From positions 192,260,958 to 192,324,957 of the forward strand of contig JAUPFV010000005.1 in NCBI GenBank assembly GCA_036936605.1: a stretch of 64,000 bases of DNA. The letters are read 5' to 3'. Under the pieces are notes generated by a model. That model did no database searches and was not told the origin of the DNA. It worked only from the letters and a program-made list of their open reading frames with translations. The position numbers were made by a program, and so were the translations under genes. Source of the stretch: Limnanthes douglasii subsp. nivea. Taxonomy: Eukaryota > Streptophyta > Magnoliopsida > Brassicales > Limnanthaceae. Positions 22,207 through 32,672 of this stretch are shown piece by piece (the stretch's first letter is position 1; each line of letters begins with the position of its first letter).

Positions 22207-22425
22207 ATGAATCATTTGATTAATTTCTACTCTCAGTGTCAATTTTTTTGATATGCATGACAACTAGTTGATGAAAGTCCGGAACCAAATTTGGTTTCTT
22301 GGTTCGCTTTGATATCTGGGTACGCTAAAAATGGCCTTGGAAAATAAGTGATTTTGGTGTTTTATGAGATGGAGTTGTTGGGCGTTAAGTGTAACCAATA
22401 TACTTAGTGTGGAGTTATTGGTCCG
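22207..22425 (+). pseudogene. Captured PPR-protein fragment
   Basis: One frame of about 73 codons, with four stops, reads MNHLINFYSQC, QLVDESPEPNLVSWFALISG, YAKNGLGK, VILVFYEMELLGVKCNQYT. This is two consecutive pentatricopeptide repeats of a plant organellar RNA-binding protein (PLS/DYW-type wording NLVSW..LISGYA). It lies about 170 bp after the primer site, where gag would be expected. The intact gene must be elsewhere. Only a fragment is present, so the exact PPR gene is not identified. Confidence 0.8.
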
Positions 22426-22689
22426 TAGACTGTTTGGATGCTCCAAAAAGTCAGGAAAACTCGCTCAAAACTGTAAAAGATGGTGAAATTGAGAGGATAA
22501 TGGGACAAGGTTGTTCGTTGGTGTTGCACTGATGCGAAAATTTCTTCTGATTTTGCGGTCTTTGTTTTTTTTATATGCTGTTTTTTTGGATCACTCTTCT
22601 TGGTAACATCAAGAAACTCTACTAATTATTTTTAAATTTTTAATTTAATTGTTCCCTTATGAAGATATATGGGAAGAAGATTTAATACT

Positions 22690-22945
22690 TAATTATTGGT
22701 ATTTTTATGCAATGATATTCTTGCAATATATGAATATCAAGAAACTGCTTGGATTTGGTCGTTTTTTTATAAATATAAGAGTTTTTGGGTACTTCTTTTA
22801 ATTTGTTTCAGATGATATATATGGAATTTGACTACTATAAATGTTTGTAGTGATGATGATGAGGGGTGTACAAGTTACACATTGCTTTTTAGCAGGTGAT
22901 ATTACCACTTGTTTTGAGGTGATAATGGTTTTGTCTTATTGTTAA
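22690..22945 (+). repeat. Shared scaffold block, copy in unit 1
   Basis: About 250 bp aligning with 24955-25195. Shared words are CAATGATA.TCTTGCAATAT, GGATTTGGTCG, GTGTACAAGTTACA and CCACTTGTTTTGAGGTGATA. Non-coding in both copies. It shows that both units descend from one element. Confidence 0.85.
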
Positions 22946-23043
22946 AAAATATATTTTGCAGATTGCAAAGGAGATGGGTCATTTCATATGCAAATTTGCT
23001 GGTTTCTTAAGATAGCTTGTTGAAAAAGGAATTTCGGCTGAAC

Positions 23044-23205
23044 AGAAAAAAGTTGGCTGTTGTTTAGTTTAATACATATAAGCAGTTTACAATATGGATG
23101 TAAACTGTTGCACGTTTGGCTCAACAAGTCAGATTTGATGCAATAACTTTTGCTGAGTCGAGCTATAGATGAAGGTTTGTTAAGCAGTTCATTTTTGAAT
23201 TTTGA
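23044..23205 (+). other. Coding-like tract of unknown origin (unit 1)
   Basis: A single frame reads RKKLAVV, FNTYKQFTIWM, TVARLAQQVRFDAITFAESS, RFVKQFIFEF with three stops. The phase is kept and the composition is protein-like, so this may be another captured host fragment. I do not recognise it. Confidence 0.35.
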
Positions 23206-23716
23206 GTGCCTGATTACTGTAGTTTATATTGGCAAACAATTGGGTTTTGTGATTTTACATTACGGTTGGTAGGTTGGTTACATTTTGAGTTTGCGACAGC
23301 ATGGGCAGGTTTATATCAGAGTAGATTATTTCGACTGACTGCAATGGTGTATAGATGTACACATTCGGCTACTTAAAGGAATCAATAATTTTTTTGGAAA
23401 CATCGTCATAGCTGCCAGAATACCAATATAGAAGGCATGAAATTCAGTTCAAAAAAATTAAGAACTTTTGACTTTCTTAGCTGAGCTTGAAGAATGTATA
23501 AACAACTTATACTTCTTCTTTTTTGATTAGTTTTATTTTATGAATGTTGCCTCTCTGATACGTGAACATCTTGTATAAATGTAATATTTTTATTATTTAG
23601 CCTTTCGTGCAATTGCAGAGGCCAAAAAACAAGGGAAACCAATCCGACAGAGAAGGGCATGCTGCCATACTTTGCTTCTTTCTCGAATTTTGTTAAGAAA
23701 CTCAATTTTTTAGGGT

Positions 23717-23914
23717 GAACCTGATGTTGAATGGGCTAAATGCATGGTTTTGGAGAGAAGTTTTCTACAACAATGTGATATCACTTTTTCAAATGTGTCA
23801 GGAACAAATGATATTGAAGATGAGCAGTTTGTCATTATGGATTTCGAGTCTTCCCGATCACCAAATTTGCACAGAGGGCTTAATAGAATCAATAATTTCA
23901 TCTCAAATATAATA
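23717..23914 (+). other. Coding-like tract of unknown origin (unit 1)
   Basis: 66 codons without a stop: EPDVEWAKCMVLERSFLQQC, then SNVSGTNDIEDEQFVIMDFE, then NLHRGLNRINNFISN. It is rich in acidic and hydrophobic residues like a globular protein. It probably is a captured host fragment, but I cannot name the family. Confidence 0.4.
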
Positions 23915-24079
23915 CTTGTGTAATTTGGTAATCCTAGATTCACATCAAAACTTCAAGAATTCATTGAGCATGTATCTTGAAGACATAATTGCATGAGCAG
24001 TCAGAGGGTTAATTGAATGAAATATAATAAGGAGTTCAATGTGTCGAGCTATGAGTCACTTATTTTCGAAATCTTTTGA

Positions 24080-24292
24080 ATGAAAGCAGTTTTTTTTATC
24101 TTTGATGGAGCAAAAGAACCGACTAATATTGAAATGTATACCTCTTTATGTTTGAGTAAGTGTGGGACACTACAGATGAGTGAAGTATTGGAATTATATG
24201 TTATAGCTGTCGACCGACTTGGAAGGAGGTATCTACAAGTTTGTGGTGTAAAAAAAGAGCTTGGCAAATACCTAAGCTCGAAAAAACCATGA
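24080..24292 (+). other. Open frame of unknown origin before LTR B
   Basis: 70 codons from ATG 24080 (FFIFDGAKEPTN, CGTLQMSEVLELYVIAVDRL, VCGVKKELGKYL). No family recognised. It ends just before the block shared by both units that leads to the polypurine tract. Confidence 0.3.
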
Positions 24293-24366
24293 CCCCTCAT
24301 ATGTTTGTTCCGTTATTGTCCAAGACGAGACTTCATAATAACTTTAGGTCTCATCTTGAAGGGGGT

Positions 24367-24532
24367 TGTTGAATAAGTTAGATAGGAGTTAGTTGATTAG
24401 GTTTCTATATAAGACCTATCATTCATTCATGTAACAAAATAAACAATATAGAGTTAATAAAATTTATCTCTTTCTTTCTCTTCTCTCCATCTTCTCCCTA
24501 CTTTTAGCTCTTATACATTTAAGATTACAACA
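24367..24532 (+). repeat. LTR B of host-gene-carrying array
   Basis: 166 bp from TGTTGAATAAG to GATTACAACA, preceded by GAAGGGGG and followed by a mutated primer site (TGGTATCAAAGG, 24533-24544). It therefore served as 3' LTR to unit 1 and 5' LTR to unit 2. It shares ends and layout with LTRs A and C but differs in its central part. Confidence 0.82.
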
Positions 24533-24603
24533 TGGTATCAAAGGAGGTTCTTATTCAAAAAACTTATTAATTCTTGAATCGAAAAGAAAATAGATAAAAA
24601 AAG

Positions 24604-24960
24604 ATGGAGATTGAATATTATAAAATGCATTACTCTTCTAAATTGCTCACACTGCCTACAATTTTAACGTTTGGCAGTGTAGCTTCAGTTCCTATCATCT
24701 TTGTGACTTTTCACATGGGTTATTGGCGGTCCAGAATAATAATAGCTAGTATTTTTATTGCTGCTGCAATTACAGACTCGTTAGATGACTATCTCGCAAG
24801 AAAGATGAAGTTAGGATCTTCATTTGGTATATTTTTGGATCAAGTAGCAGATAAGCTTATGGTAGCGATAACATTGGTCTTATCGTGTACGGAACCTATT
24901 AAAGGTTGTACATTTGGAGAAAAACAATGGCTTCTGACTATACCTTCTGACTATAAGCTC
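24604..24960 (+). pseudogene. Captured phosphatidylglycerophosphate synthase fragment
   Basis: The host enzyme makes phosphatidylglycerol phosphate from CDP-diacylglycerol and glycerol-3-phosphate in plastids and mitochondria. From about 24640 the frame reads LTLPTILTFGSVASVP, ASIFIAAAITDSLDDYLARK, LGSSFGIFLDQVADKLMVA, LVLSCTEPIKG and WLLTIPS. This covers the CDP-alcohol phosphatidyltransferase motif (D..DG..AR....G...D...D), with the DG glycine changed to Asp. About 105 codons are continuous although plant genes contain introns. The start ATG (24604) belongs to the retroelement leader, making a small fusion frame of 126 codons. Confidence 0.88.
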
Positions 24961-25195
24961 GAATTACTATTATTTTTGCAATGATACTCTTGCAATATTT
25001 GAATATCAGGAAACGACTTGGATTTGGTCGTTTTCGATGAATATAAGTGCTTTAAGGTGCTTTTTACTTTGTTTCAAATGATATATCTGGAATTGAACTA
25101 CTACAATTTTTTATAGTGATGATGAGGTGTGTACAAGTTACAGATTTTTCTAACAAGTGAAATTTCCACTTGTTTTGAGGTGATAATGGATTTCG
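24955..25195 (+). repeat. Shared scaffold block, copy in unit 2
   Basis: Aligns with 22690-22945 (see that entry). Here it follows the phosphatidyltransferase fragment with no gap. Confidence 0.85.
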
Positions 25196-25381
25196 CCTTC
25201 TTAATTAAGGAAATAAATATGGTGGGAATGCAAAGAAAAATGTTTTTGAATTCAAGAACTAGAAAATTGCAAGGAAAATAATTTCTTGTTTGACGAAAAG
25301 AAAGTGTGGTTGCTTCTCTTGATAGCTCTGCAGGTTTTGTGAGAAATGGTTATAAATGCATGAGGCGTTACGTTTTTTATA

Positions 25382-25803
25382 ATGGCCAAGTTTGATGGTA
25401 TCTTGGATCTTGGTTTCAAAGAAATCGTGGTTGGAAATTCAACCCCAATTTGGTATAACATGATAAAAAAAGTCATATTATGGAAAAAATATTCTTTCTG
25501 GCTTAACTGCAATCCAGAAGAAGAAGTTGAAGGTGAACTCGTATTTGGAGGGGTTGATTCAGAATATTTTAAGGGAGACCTAACATATGTTTATGTAACA
25601 CAAAAAGGTTACTGGCAGTTTGACATGGGTGATGTCCTTATGAGTGTTAAACCTACTGATATTTCTCTGGTGGTTATAAGGAAATTGCATACTCATGAAC
25701 TTCACTGCTCGTTGGTCCAATGGCTATCATTACGATGATCAATAAACCGATTAGAGCTTTTGATGTTTCACTCATATCTGCCATAAGGGTTTGTATAATG
25801 CTA
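25382..25803 (+). pseudogene. Captured aspartic proteinase (phytepsin-type) fragment
   Basis: Plant vacuolar aspartic proteinase sequence: [67 protein letters not shown] and GDVLMS. After a frame change the C-terminal lobe continues as [20 protein letters not shown]. The second catalytic motif DSGTS reads YS-stop-TS, so both the Asp and the Gly are lost. The first active site and the saposin-like insert are absent. About 140 codons span several exons of the host gene without introns. It abuts the KEA fragment within about 20 bp. Confidence 0.9.
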
Positions 25804-25815
25804 GCTCCACGTTAA

Positions 25816-26300
25816 GAATTTGCATGCGTGGCTTTTGGTGAAGCTGTTTACCAGGGTATAATGTATTCTCAACTTTTGTCCTTGATGTTTCTTGTAGTGG
25901 GGATATCAATGGCCATTACGCCATGGCTAGGTGCTGGAGGCCAACTACTAGCCTCTCGATTTGGGTTGTATGATGTTTGCAGTCTATTACCCGTGGAGAA
26001 TGAGACTGATGATTTGCAAGGTCATATAATTATCCGTGGGTTTGGACGTGTTGGCCAGATCATAGCTTAACTGCTTTCAGAACGACTTATTCTGTTGGTT
26101 TCCCTTGACGTTAGGAGCGATAGAGTGATAATTGGACGTGCCTTTGATATTTCTGTCTACTTCGGATATCCTGGCAGTCGAGAGGTACTCCATAAAATTG
26201 GTGTTGGACGAGCATGCGCTGCTGCAATAACTATAGATTCACCCGGTGAAAATTATAGATGTGTTGTTTGAGCTCACAATGTTGATCATGGCTACTTCTT
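25816..26300 (+). pseudogene. Captured KEA-type K+ efflux antiporter fragment
   Basis: Reads VAFGEAVYQGIM, LMFLVVGISMAITPWLGAGG, DDLQGHIIIRGFGRVGQIIA, LDVRSDRVIIGRAFDISVYF, SREVLHKIGVGRACAAAITI, AHNVDHGY. These are the last transmembrane helix and the RCK/TrkA-N NAD-binding domain (GFGRVG) of the chloroplast KEA1/KEA2 antiporters. The copy has a stop after GQIIA and lacks about 15 residues before AHNVDHG. Exon-exon joins are seamless, so the source was spliced RNA. It sits just upstream of the polypurine tract of LTR C. Confidence 0.9.
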
Positions 26301-26384
26301 GAGTTTTATTTGTCTAGTTTTTTTGTTCCCTTATTGTCCAAGACGAGCCTTCACCCTAGCTTTAGGTCTCGTCTTGAAGGGGGA

Positions 26385-26542
26385 TGTTTAATTGTTTGTT
26401 ATATTAGTAGTTAAGAGTAGTTACGATCTACTATAAGAGATATTCTACTAATAAAAACTATACAACATCAATAAAACTATTTCTTTCTTTTCTATTGTTC
26501 TTCTTTCCATCACTAGTTCTTTAACATTCAAGAACTACAACA
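26385..26542 (+). repeat. LTR C of host-gene-carrying array
   Basis: 158 bp from TGTTTAATTG to ACTACAACA; near-identical to LTR A. Callose synthase pseudogene sequence resumes directly after it. Confidence 0.87.
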
Positions 26543-26585
26543 TTTTTGTCTCCACTTGCATGGTTTTTATTTTCACTGAGTTTAA
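26543..26585 (+). pseudogene. Callose synthase retropseudogene, 3' part after insertion
   Basis: Directly after the last LTR the plus strand reads FLSPLAWFL, matching the SVSSLAWFM that follows HIFTG in callose synthases. This joins the sequence that ends at 21877 and shows that the LTR array inserted into the pseudogene. The match ends after about ten residues. Confidence 0.7.
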
Positions 26586-26651
26586 GGCGGGTTGACACGC
26601 AATATTAAAGTTGTATTGTTATTGTATTGTGTACACTCATATACCAATACA

Positions 26652-27355
26652 CCAGGGAAATGGCGTGAGCTCGTTGTGTACGCCACGCGTTGGCGTACAT
26701 AATGGGTTCTTCGCTCCCATGTCGCGAAGAGCACAAACTGTCATGGAAGCCTTGCAAACATATGTACGAGCAAAATCCTACTGAATACCGACCACCAAAC
26801 AGACTAAACCGTAATGCAAGCTTAAATAACAAAAACTAACAAAAAAACCCACTTACAGTTTTTTTAATCCAGTGGGAGAAAAATCTAACCTGTGTTCGGG
26901 TTTTGTTTTCGGTAACCGTGGTGCTTGAAGGTGGGTGGGGAGATGGTGGTTTTGTTCGTGATTTTGGATGGTTGTGAGTTGCTGTTGGGGGCGGTGGGAG
27001 AGACAGGTAAGAGAGGCCGATAAGTTTAAAGTTAATTTGATTTTAAATTAAATTTTAGTTTCAATTTATATTTACTTTGTTTAATAGTTTAAATTGTAAT
27101 TCACTTTTAGTTTAGTTTCAATTAAACTTTAGTTTAGTTTTCATTAGTGTTTTAGTAAAAAAAAAATAAAAATGAAAGAGAAGGTAGAGAAACCGACTTT
27201 TTTTAAAGAAATTATGGTAACTTCAGGTAGTGAATTTGACTATTTATATAATTTCGAAAAGTTGAAATCGACAACAAATTTAACTTTGCGGAGTAGATTT
27301 TTTTTTTAAAAACGATTTCATAGAATAGTTTTGACCGTTTTTTTAATAATTCCTT
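26652..27355 (+). mobile_element. Truncated MULE right end (copy 1)
   Basis: Matches 52797-53544 of the complete MULE, including the palindrome at 26678-26698 and the terminal AATTCCT followed by TAAATTAT. No coding sequence. The left breakpoint lies near 26650. A TA microsatellite follows at about 27361-27385. Confidence 0.82.
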
Positions 27356-28106
27356 AAATTATATCTATATATATATATATATAGATAAAAACAATATATT
27401 TTCTTACTATAGTTTTATATATATTTATAATTTTATAAATAAAAGCCAAAAAACCATGGTCAAATTTATACATTATTTTATTTGTTTTTATTATTATTTT
27501 TACATAATAGTAGCAAAACCCAACGTGTATGAATCTGAACGAACGTAATTGGTCAGTATTAGTCAATAAAATCACTAGACTTATACACTGTTTTAAAAGT
27601 CTTGACTACTCACAAATTTCTCTATCTGATGTTTTTCTTCCAAACCGATCCATTGCATTGCGTTAGAAAATAATTTGATGTGATAGTTAAAAGCAATTAG
27701 GATTTATGTTACCTGCGGAAAGAGTTGGTCTAATAAATTCAGTTGTATGATATTGAATTTTTTAAAATATTTTAATACTAAATTTAAGTTGTTTTTATAT
27801 ATTCTTTTTTTTTAAATTTGGGTTTTTTAAATAACATTTTTATTACCAAACCTAAATCTTTATATACATGAATTACGTTAGAATAAAATTGGAAAATCGA
27901 TTGTTTACAGAGTGTAGTATAGTGTAGTAGGGTTAAAAATTAGTTTCTCCCTATGTATAACTTGTGCATCATAGTAGTTTTTTATCTTCATTTTTGTCTC
28001 CTACCCATCTTTCATGTTTTAGAAATTTGCACAATCAATCCTCCCGCGCATGTGAACTATGAAAAACTGACACGTGGTACTTCAAAATCCCAAGTTTTTA
28101 GATAAA
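27356..28106. other. Non-coding flank shared by both duplication copies
   Basis: AT-rich and without genes. About 27590-27700 is a copy of the dispersed repeat also present at 7725-7900. Confidence 0.5.
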
Positions 28107-31100
28107 AATCCCATCTTGAACATAAAAATCATCAATGCATGCAAACTCAATAAATTTTTTGAACCAAATACAAATCAAAATTTAGATATCACAGAAGATC
28201 AAACAATAAACAAGTTACATGTTAAAAACACCAAAGTTAGGGTCCTCAATGTGGAAATCCATAATTATGAAAGAACCTAACTTTGAACATCTTAAATAAA
28301 AAACATGAAAAAAGGTTACTATTAAAGTCACTAGTAACAATGTCAATCAAATCCAACAAACAAACCTTCAACAATCTAAACCAATGGAACAAAAAGGAAA
28401 AATATTGAATAAGCATGAATCATAAATGATTGATGCTCTTCAATCCATTAAAATTGGTAATAGTTTTGAATGTTTAAATGACTCGTTTGATGACGAGCCT
28501 CTCTCAGATTTCCCTCATTATACTCTAACTGGAAACCTCCCAGTTTATCCTAATAAAAAAAGAAACATGGATAAATATCCTCGGAAAAAATCAACATTTT
28601 AAAACTTAATAAATTATTTAGTGTGAGAAAAATAATGGATCCTAAGAAACCTAAACAACCTCCATCTAATATTAAATAACAGTCAAAATACTGAATTGGA
28701 ATATTAGAGGATTAGGTAACAAAAAAACATTCAGACGACTAAAATATATTGTCAAATATGATAATATAAAGTTCATGGCTATACAGGAACCTACAATCTC
28801 TGATTTAAGAATTGAAAACACCCTTAAAATTCTTGGTTTTCACAATAGTATTGCTTACACTAACAATAAAATGTGGATAATGTGGAAAAGTCTATTTAAG
28901 GTGAATGTGTTCAGTGATAAAGAGCAACTCATACACCTTAAAATTTCCCATCTTAATATGAATAAGGAATTTCATGTTACAGTTGTCTAAGTTAAATTCT
29001 CTAGGATTAATAGGATTCCTCTTTGGGACAACTTGAGAGAGTTATCCAGAAAACAACTGGAGTGGATTCTCACAGGTGACTTTAATTGTATAACAAATAT
29101 TAATGATCAATTGCGATGTTCAACCTTGTGTTTATAAAGCCTTGATGACTTTAACAACATAATTTTGGAATTTTTCCTTGAAGATATTGGGTTTATTGGA
29201 TCCCCTTACACTTGGACCGATAATGTAAATTGGAGAAGGCTTGATAAAGTTTTAATTAATACCAACATGAGAAACTATTTTTACTCAATCCAAATCAAAC
29301 ACTTAACAAAAACATGTTTTGACCAAGCCTCTTTATTATAACATTGGCAAACAATCTTCTCAAACCAAAATCTAACTTCAGTTTGTTAAATATGTGGAAC
29401 CAACATCATTATTTTTATAAAATCATTTAGATTTTTTGGAATATATATATTCACGATCCTTATTTACATCTTTTTTTGGAAAAAAATGAAAAGACTTAAG
29501 ATAACTCTTAAGTCTTGGAATCATGATGTCTTTGCAACATCTTCAATGTTGTTTCCAAAACTGATGAGGAAGTTAGTTACTTTAAAAACAAGTTTCAAAT
29601 TTCTTAAGATATTGAAAATGAAGAAATGATATAAAAATCTAAAGCTAATCAACTTTTTTTCTTGAAAAGAGAAAAAGCTTATTAGAAGCAAAAGAAAAAT
29701 ATTAATTGGTTGAAGTATGGAGATAAAAATACATTTTCTTCCATAATTCTGTAAAGAAAAGACAAAAGACAAATATAATAATTGGCATTAAGCATGAGAG
29801 CTCTTGGATTGATGATCAAAAGAGAATGAGTGAATTAGCCGTAGATTACTTTAAAAATCTACTAACTAATAACAATACAATCAACCACTTTAATGATTGC
29901 TTTGACATAATTCATAATTTAATAACTGAAACATATAATAATGCTCTAATGGCAATTCCAACTACATAGTAAATCTATAAAACTATTAAGTCATTGAAAA
30001 TCAATGGCGGTGCTGGTCCAGATGGATTTACGGCAACATTTTATCAATCTTGTTGGCATATTATAAAAATAACCTTTGTTTAGTTATTGTTGATTTCTTT
30101 AAATGAAATAGTGGCCCTAATGACATTTATACCACTAGCATTTGCCTTATTCTAAAAAATGATCACCCTAAACATTGGAAAGATTATAGATATATAAGTT
30201 TTTGAACTTTTTTTAATAGAATGTTATAAAAAATATCAATGATAGAATAACTGTTATTCTCCTTAAATTCACCTCCCATGAGCAATGAGGGTTTGTTCAT
30301 GACTAGAAAAATCAATGATCAGATCATTCTTGCTCATGCAATTATACATGATATTAATATGAAAATAAGAGGCAACAATATTATCCTTAAAATAGATATA
30401 ACCAAAGCTTTTGATAATATTTTACATAGATTCATCTTTGATGTAATAAAAGAATTTGTATTTCATTGTAACTTTATTAATCTAATAAAAAATAGTATCA
30501 GTTTTGTGTTCTTATGAGTTTTAACTAATGGAGAATTATATGGTTTCTTATCGGGATTGAATGATATTAGGTATAGGGATCCAATCTCCCCCAACCTATT
30601 TATAATAGCTTTAGAATTCCTCATTAAATGAATGCACAATCTATTCAATATCCATCATGATATGTTTTTAAAAACCAGCAGTCAAATGAAAATCAATTAT
30701 TTGGTATATGCTGATGATTTTGTGATATGTGTTAATGGATCAAAAAATAACATAGATAGATTAACCCTCTTCTTGAATTTATACCAAAATATTTTTGGCC
30801 AAATTATAAAGATTAAAAAATCCAACTTAATCAATTCTCTTAAAATAATCCCTCACATAATTAGATCCCTTGAAGTAACAACTGGTAAGTAACAAGTGGT
30901 TTCGAATACAAAGTCCTTCGACTTAAGTACTTAAGTATACATATTAATAACAATAACAAGACGAACAAAGATGATGAGTTGGTTTATATGATTAGGCAAA
31001 ACATATATAAATGAGACTCTCTCTCTCTCACACACATATATTCAGAGATAGATTAGTACTGATTCAATCAATACTAATGGTCTTGCAATTATTACACTCA

Positions 31101-32672
31101 ATAATACAACCTAGCTAAAGATGTTATAAATAAAATTGCTAATCTTTTAATTAGATTCATTTGGGGATCCAAATCCTTTACAAAATTATTAATTGGATTG
31201 TTTGGGATCCTTACAAGGAATGTGGCCTTAATGTAAGGAAAATCAGTGACGTACAAGACACATATGCTTGTAAGCTTTGGTTCAACTTCAGAGAAAACAA
31301 CTCCTTGTGGGCTAAATATATGTATTCTGTTTACAGTAAAAATAAGCATCACCTTCAACTTAAAAACACAATTCAAAGGTCTATTACTTGGAGAAGACAA
31401 ATTAGGATTAAATCAATTGTTAAACCTCATGTTCTTTAGATATTAGGAAAATTAAATATTGTTTTTTGGCTAGAAAAGTGGTTTATAAAACTGCCTCTAA
31501 TCCAATTAACATACTTTGAAAATAATGATTGGTATAATGAGACTGTCTTAATACCTTTTGGGATAATAACTCATGGAATATCAATAAGCCATGTTCTAAT
31601 AGCACACCATTTTACATAAATAAGATTATGACTCTTAAAATAAACTTAGATAGAGAAGATAAGATCATTTGGGCATTAGAAAAATCCGGAAAGTTTGAAA
31701 CTAAACTAACTTGGAACCACATCAAACAAAAAATCTAATTTATGATCTATTCACTAAGATTTTTCATAATATAATCCCCACCAAGTTTTCCTTTTTACTA
31801 TGGAAAACCGTGAAAGGTTAGATATTTGTTGATACCACTATTCAGATAAAACACTTTATTATAGATTCTAAATGCATGTTTTGTAAAAATATTAAATTTG
31901 TCAATCATTTGTTCGTTAACTGTCCAATAGCCTGGAATATTTTGAATCATTACTCTATCCTTTTCAACATCTAAATCAGTAGATTCATGACTTTAAAGAA
32001 TACTGTTAGATCTTGGTATTGGTCCACTAACAAGAACATACATATTAGAATAATTGTTTCATACAATAATAACTTGGACAATTTGGTATTATCGAAATAA
32101 GAAGAAGCATGATGATCTTGTGGTTACAACTGATCAAGTATATAATAAGATCAATCATTTTCTTTCATAATTTAATACTACTAACTCTTTTAAAAAGAAC
32201 TTATGGGTTGGAGACACCAAAATAGCTAATAATCTAGGTATATTATTTAACACTGGAAACAATAACAGTATTCAAGTTATTAAATAGAAAGCCCCAAATG
32301 AAAACATAATTAAAGTAAACTGTGATAGTTCCTGCTCTATGAATGATGAATCTGATGGTGCTGGTCTATTTAAGGATATTAATGGGACTATGATCTAATA
32401 TTATGGTAGAATTTATGGTAAAGTCACCCCATGATTGTTGAAGCATTAACCTTATTAGATGGCTTTATAATCTGCAACCTTAAAGGTTTTAAAAATGTTG
32501 ATGTGGAATCTTATTCTAAGTTGCTTATTGATATGCTAGCTACGTGTTCTGCCCCATGTTTCTTGCATTTTACTATGAATTATTGTAGGCAATTCATCAT
32601 TCCTATCAAAATCAAGCAGCTGACTAGTTGTCCAGATGAACTCTAAGATATAAGATGAAATTAGACCATGAT
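28107..32672 (+). pseudogene. LINE A (L1-type), 5' deleted
   Basis: ORF1 tail (INACKLNKFFEPNT, near 28126), then ORF2 beginning at 28677 where the ATG has become ATA: VKILNWNIRG, MAIQEPTISD, WILTGDFNCI and RRLDK form an AP endonuclease (28677-29340). RT follows with AGPDGFTATFYQ (about 30013), KIDITKAFDNILH, PISPNLFI and an intact YADDFVICVNGS (30708-30743). zf-RVT (31160-31700, 31780-31960) and RNase H (32290-32650) come last. The 3' end is interrupted by the second Tat element at 32673. Many stops; not functional. Its sister is LINE B. Confidence 0.88.

Larger units (their letters stand above)
21878..26542 (+). mobile_element. Three-LTR array of non-autonomous copia-type elements carrying host-gene fragments
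   Basis: LTR A (21878-22035), unit 1, LTR B (24367-24532), unit 2, LTR C (26385-26542). A and C are both 158 bp and very similar; B (166 bp) is a diverged relative. Each of A and B is followed by a tRNA-iMet-type primer site and a shared leader of about 100 bp; each of B and C is preceded by a shared 60-bp block ending in a GAAGGGGG polypurine tract. No gag, protease, integrase or RT is found. The internal regions instead hold spliced fragments of PPR, phosphatidylglycerophosphate synthase, aspartic proteinase and KEA genes. The T-rich flanks (GGTTTG and TTTTTG) suggest a worn target duplication. Confidence 0.85.
26652..32672 (+). repeat. Segmental duplication, copy 1
   Basis: Colinear with 52797-60375. 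The copy contains about 700 bp of the right end of the MULE (to about 27355), 740 bp of non-coding flank, and LINE A. Relative to copy 2 it lacks about 1.47 kb at 28097 (the interval 54368-55840, which carries LINE ORF1 coding sequence). It also has a different 45-bp patch near 27545-27590 where copy 2 has about 190 bp. Confidence 0.88.

Noticed and set aside
24604..24981. Intact small host gene for phosphatidylglycerophosphate synthase
   Set aside because: It covers only about half of the catalytic domain, begins in retroelement leader and lacks the transit peptide and C-terminus.
25828..26070. Functional ion transporter gene
   Set aside because: Only one helix and part of the NAD-binding domain remain, with stops; it is cargo in an LTR element.
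27354..27575. Minus-strand 73-codon frame with IYIYIYI
   Set aside because: Produced by the TA microsatellite and AT-rich flank.
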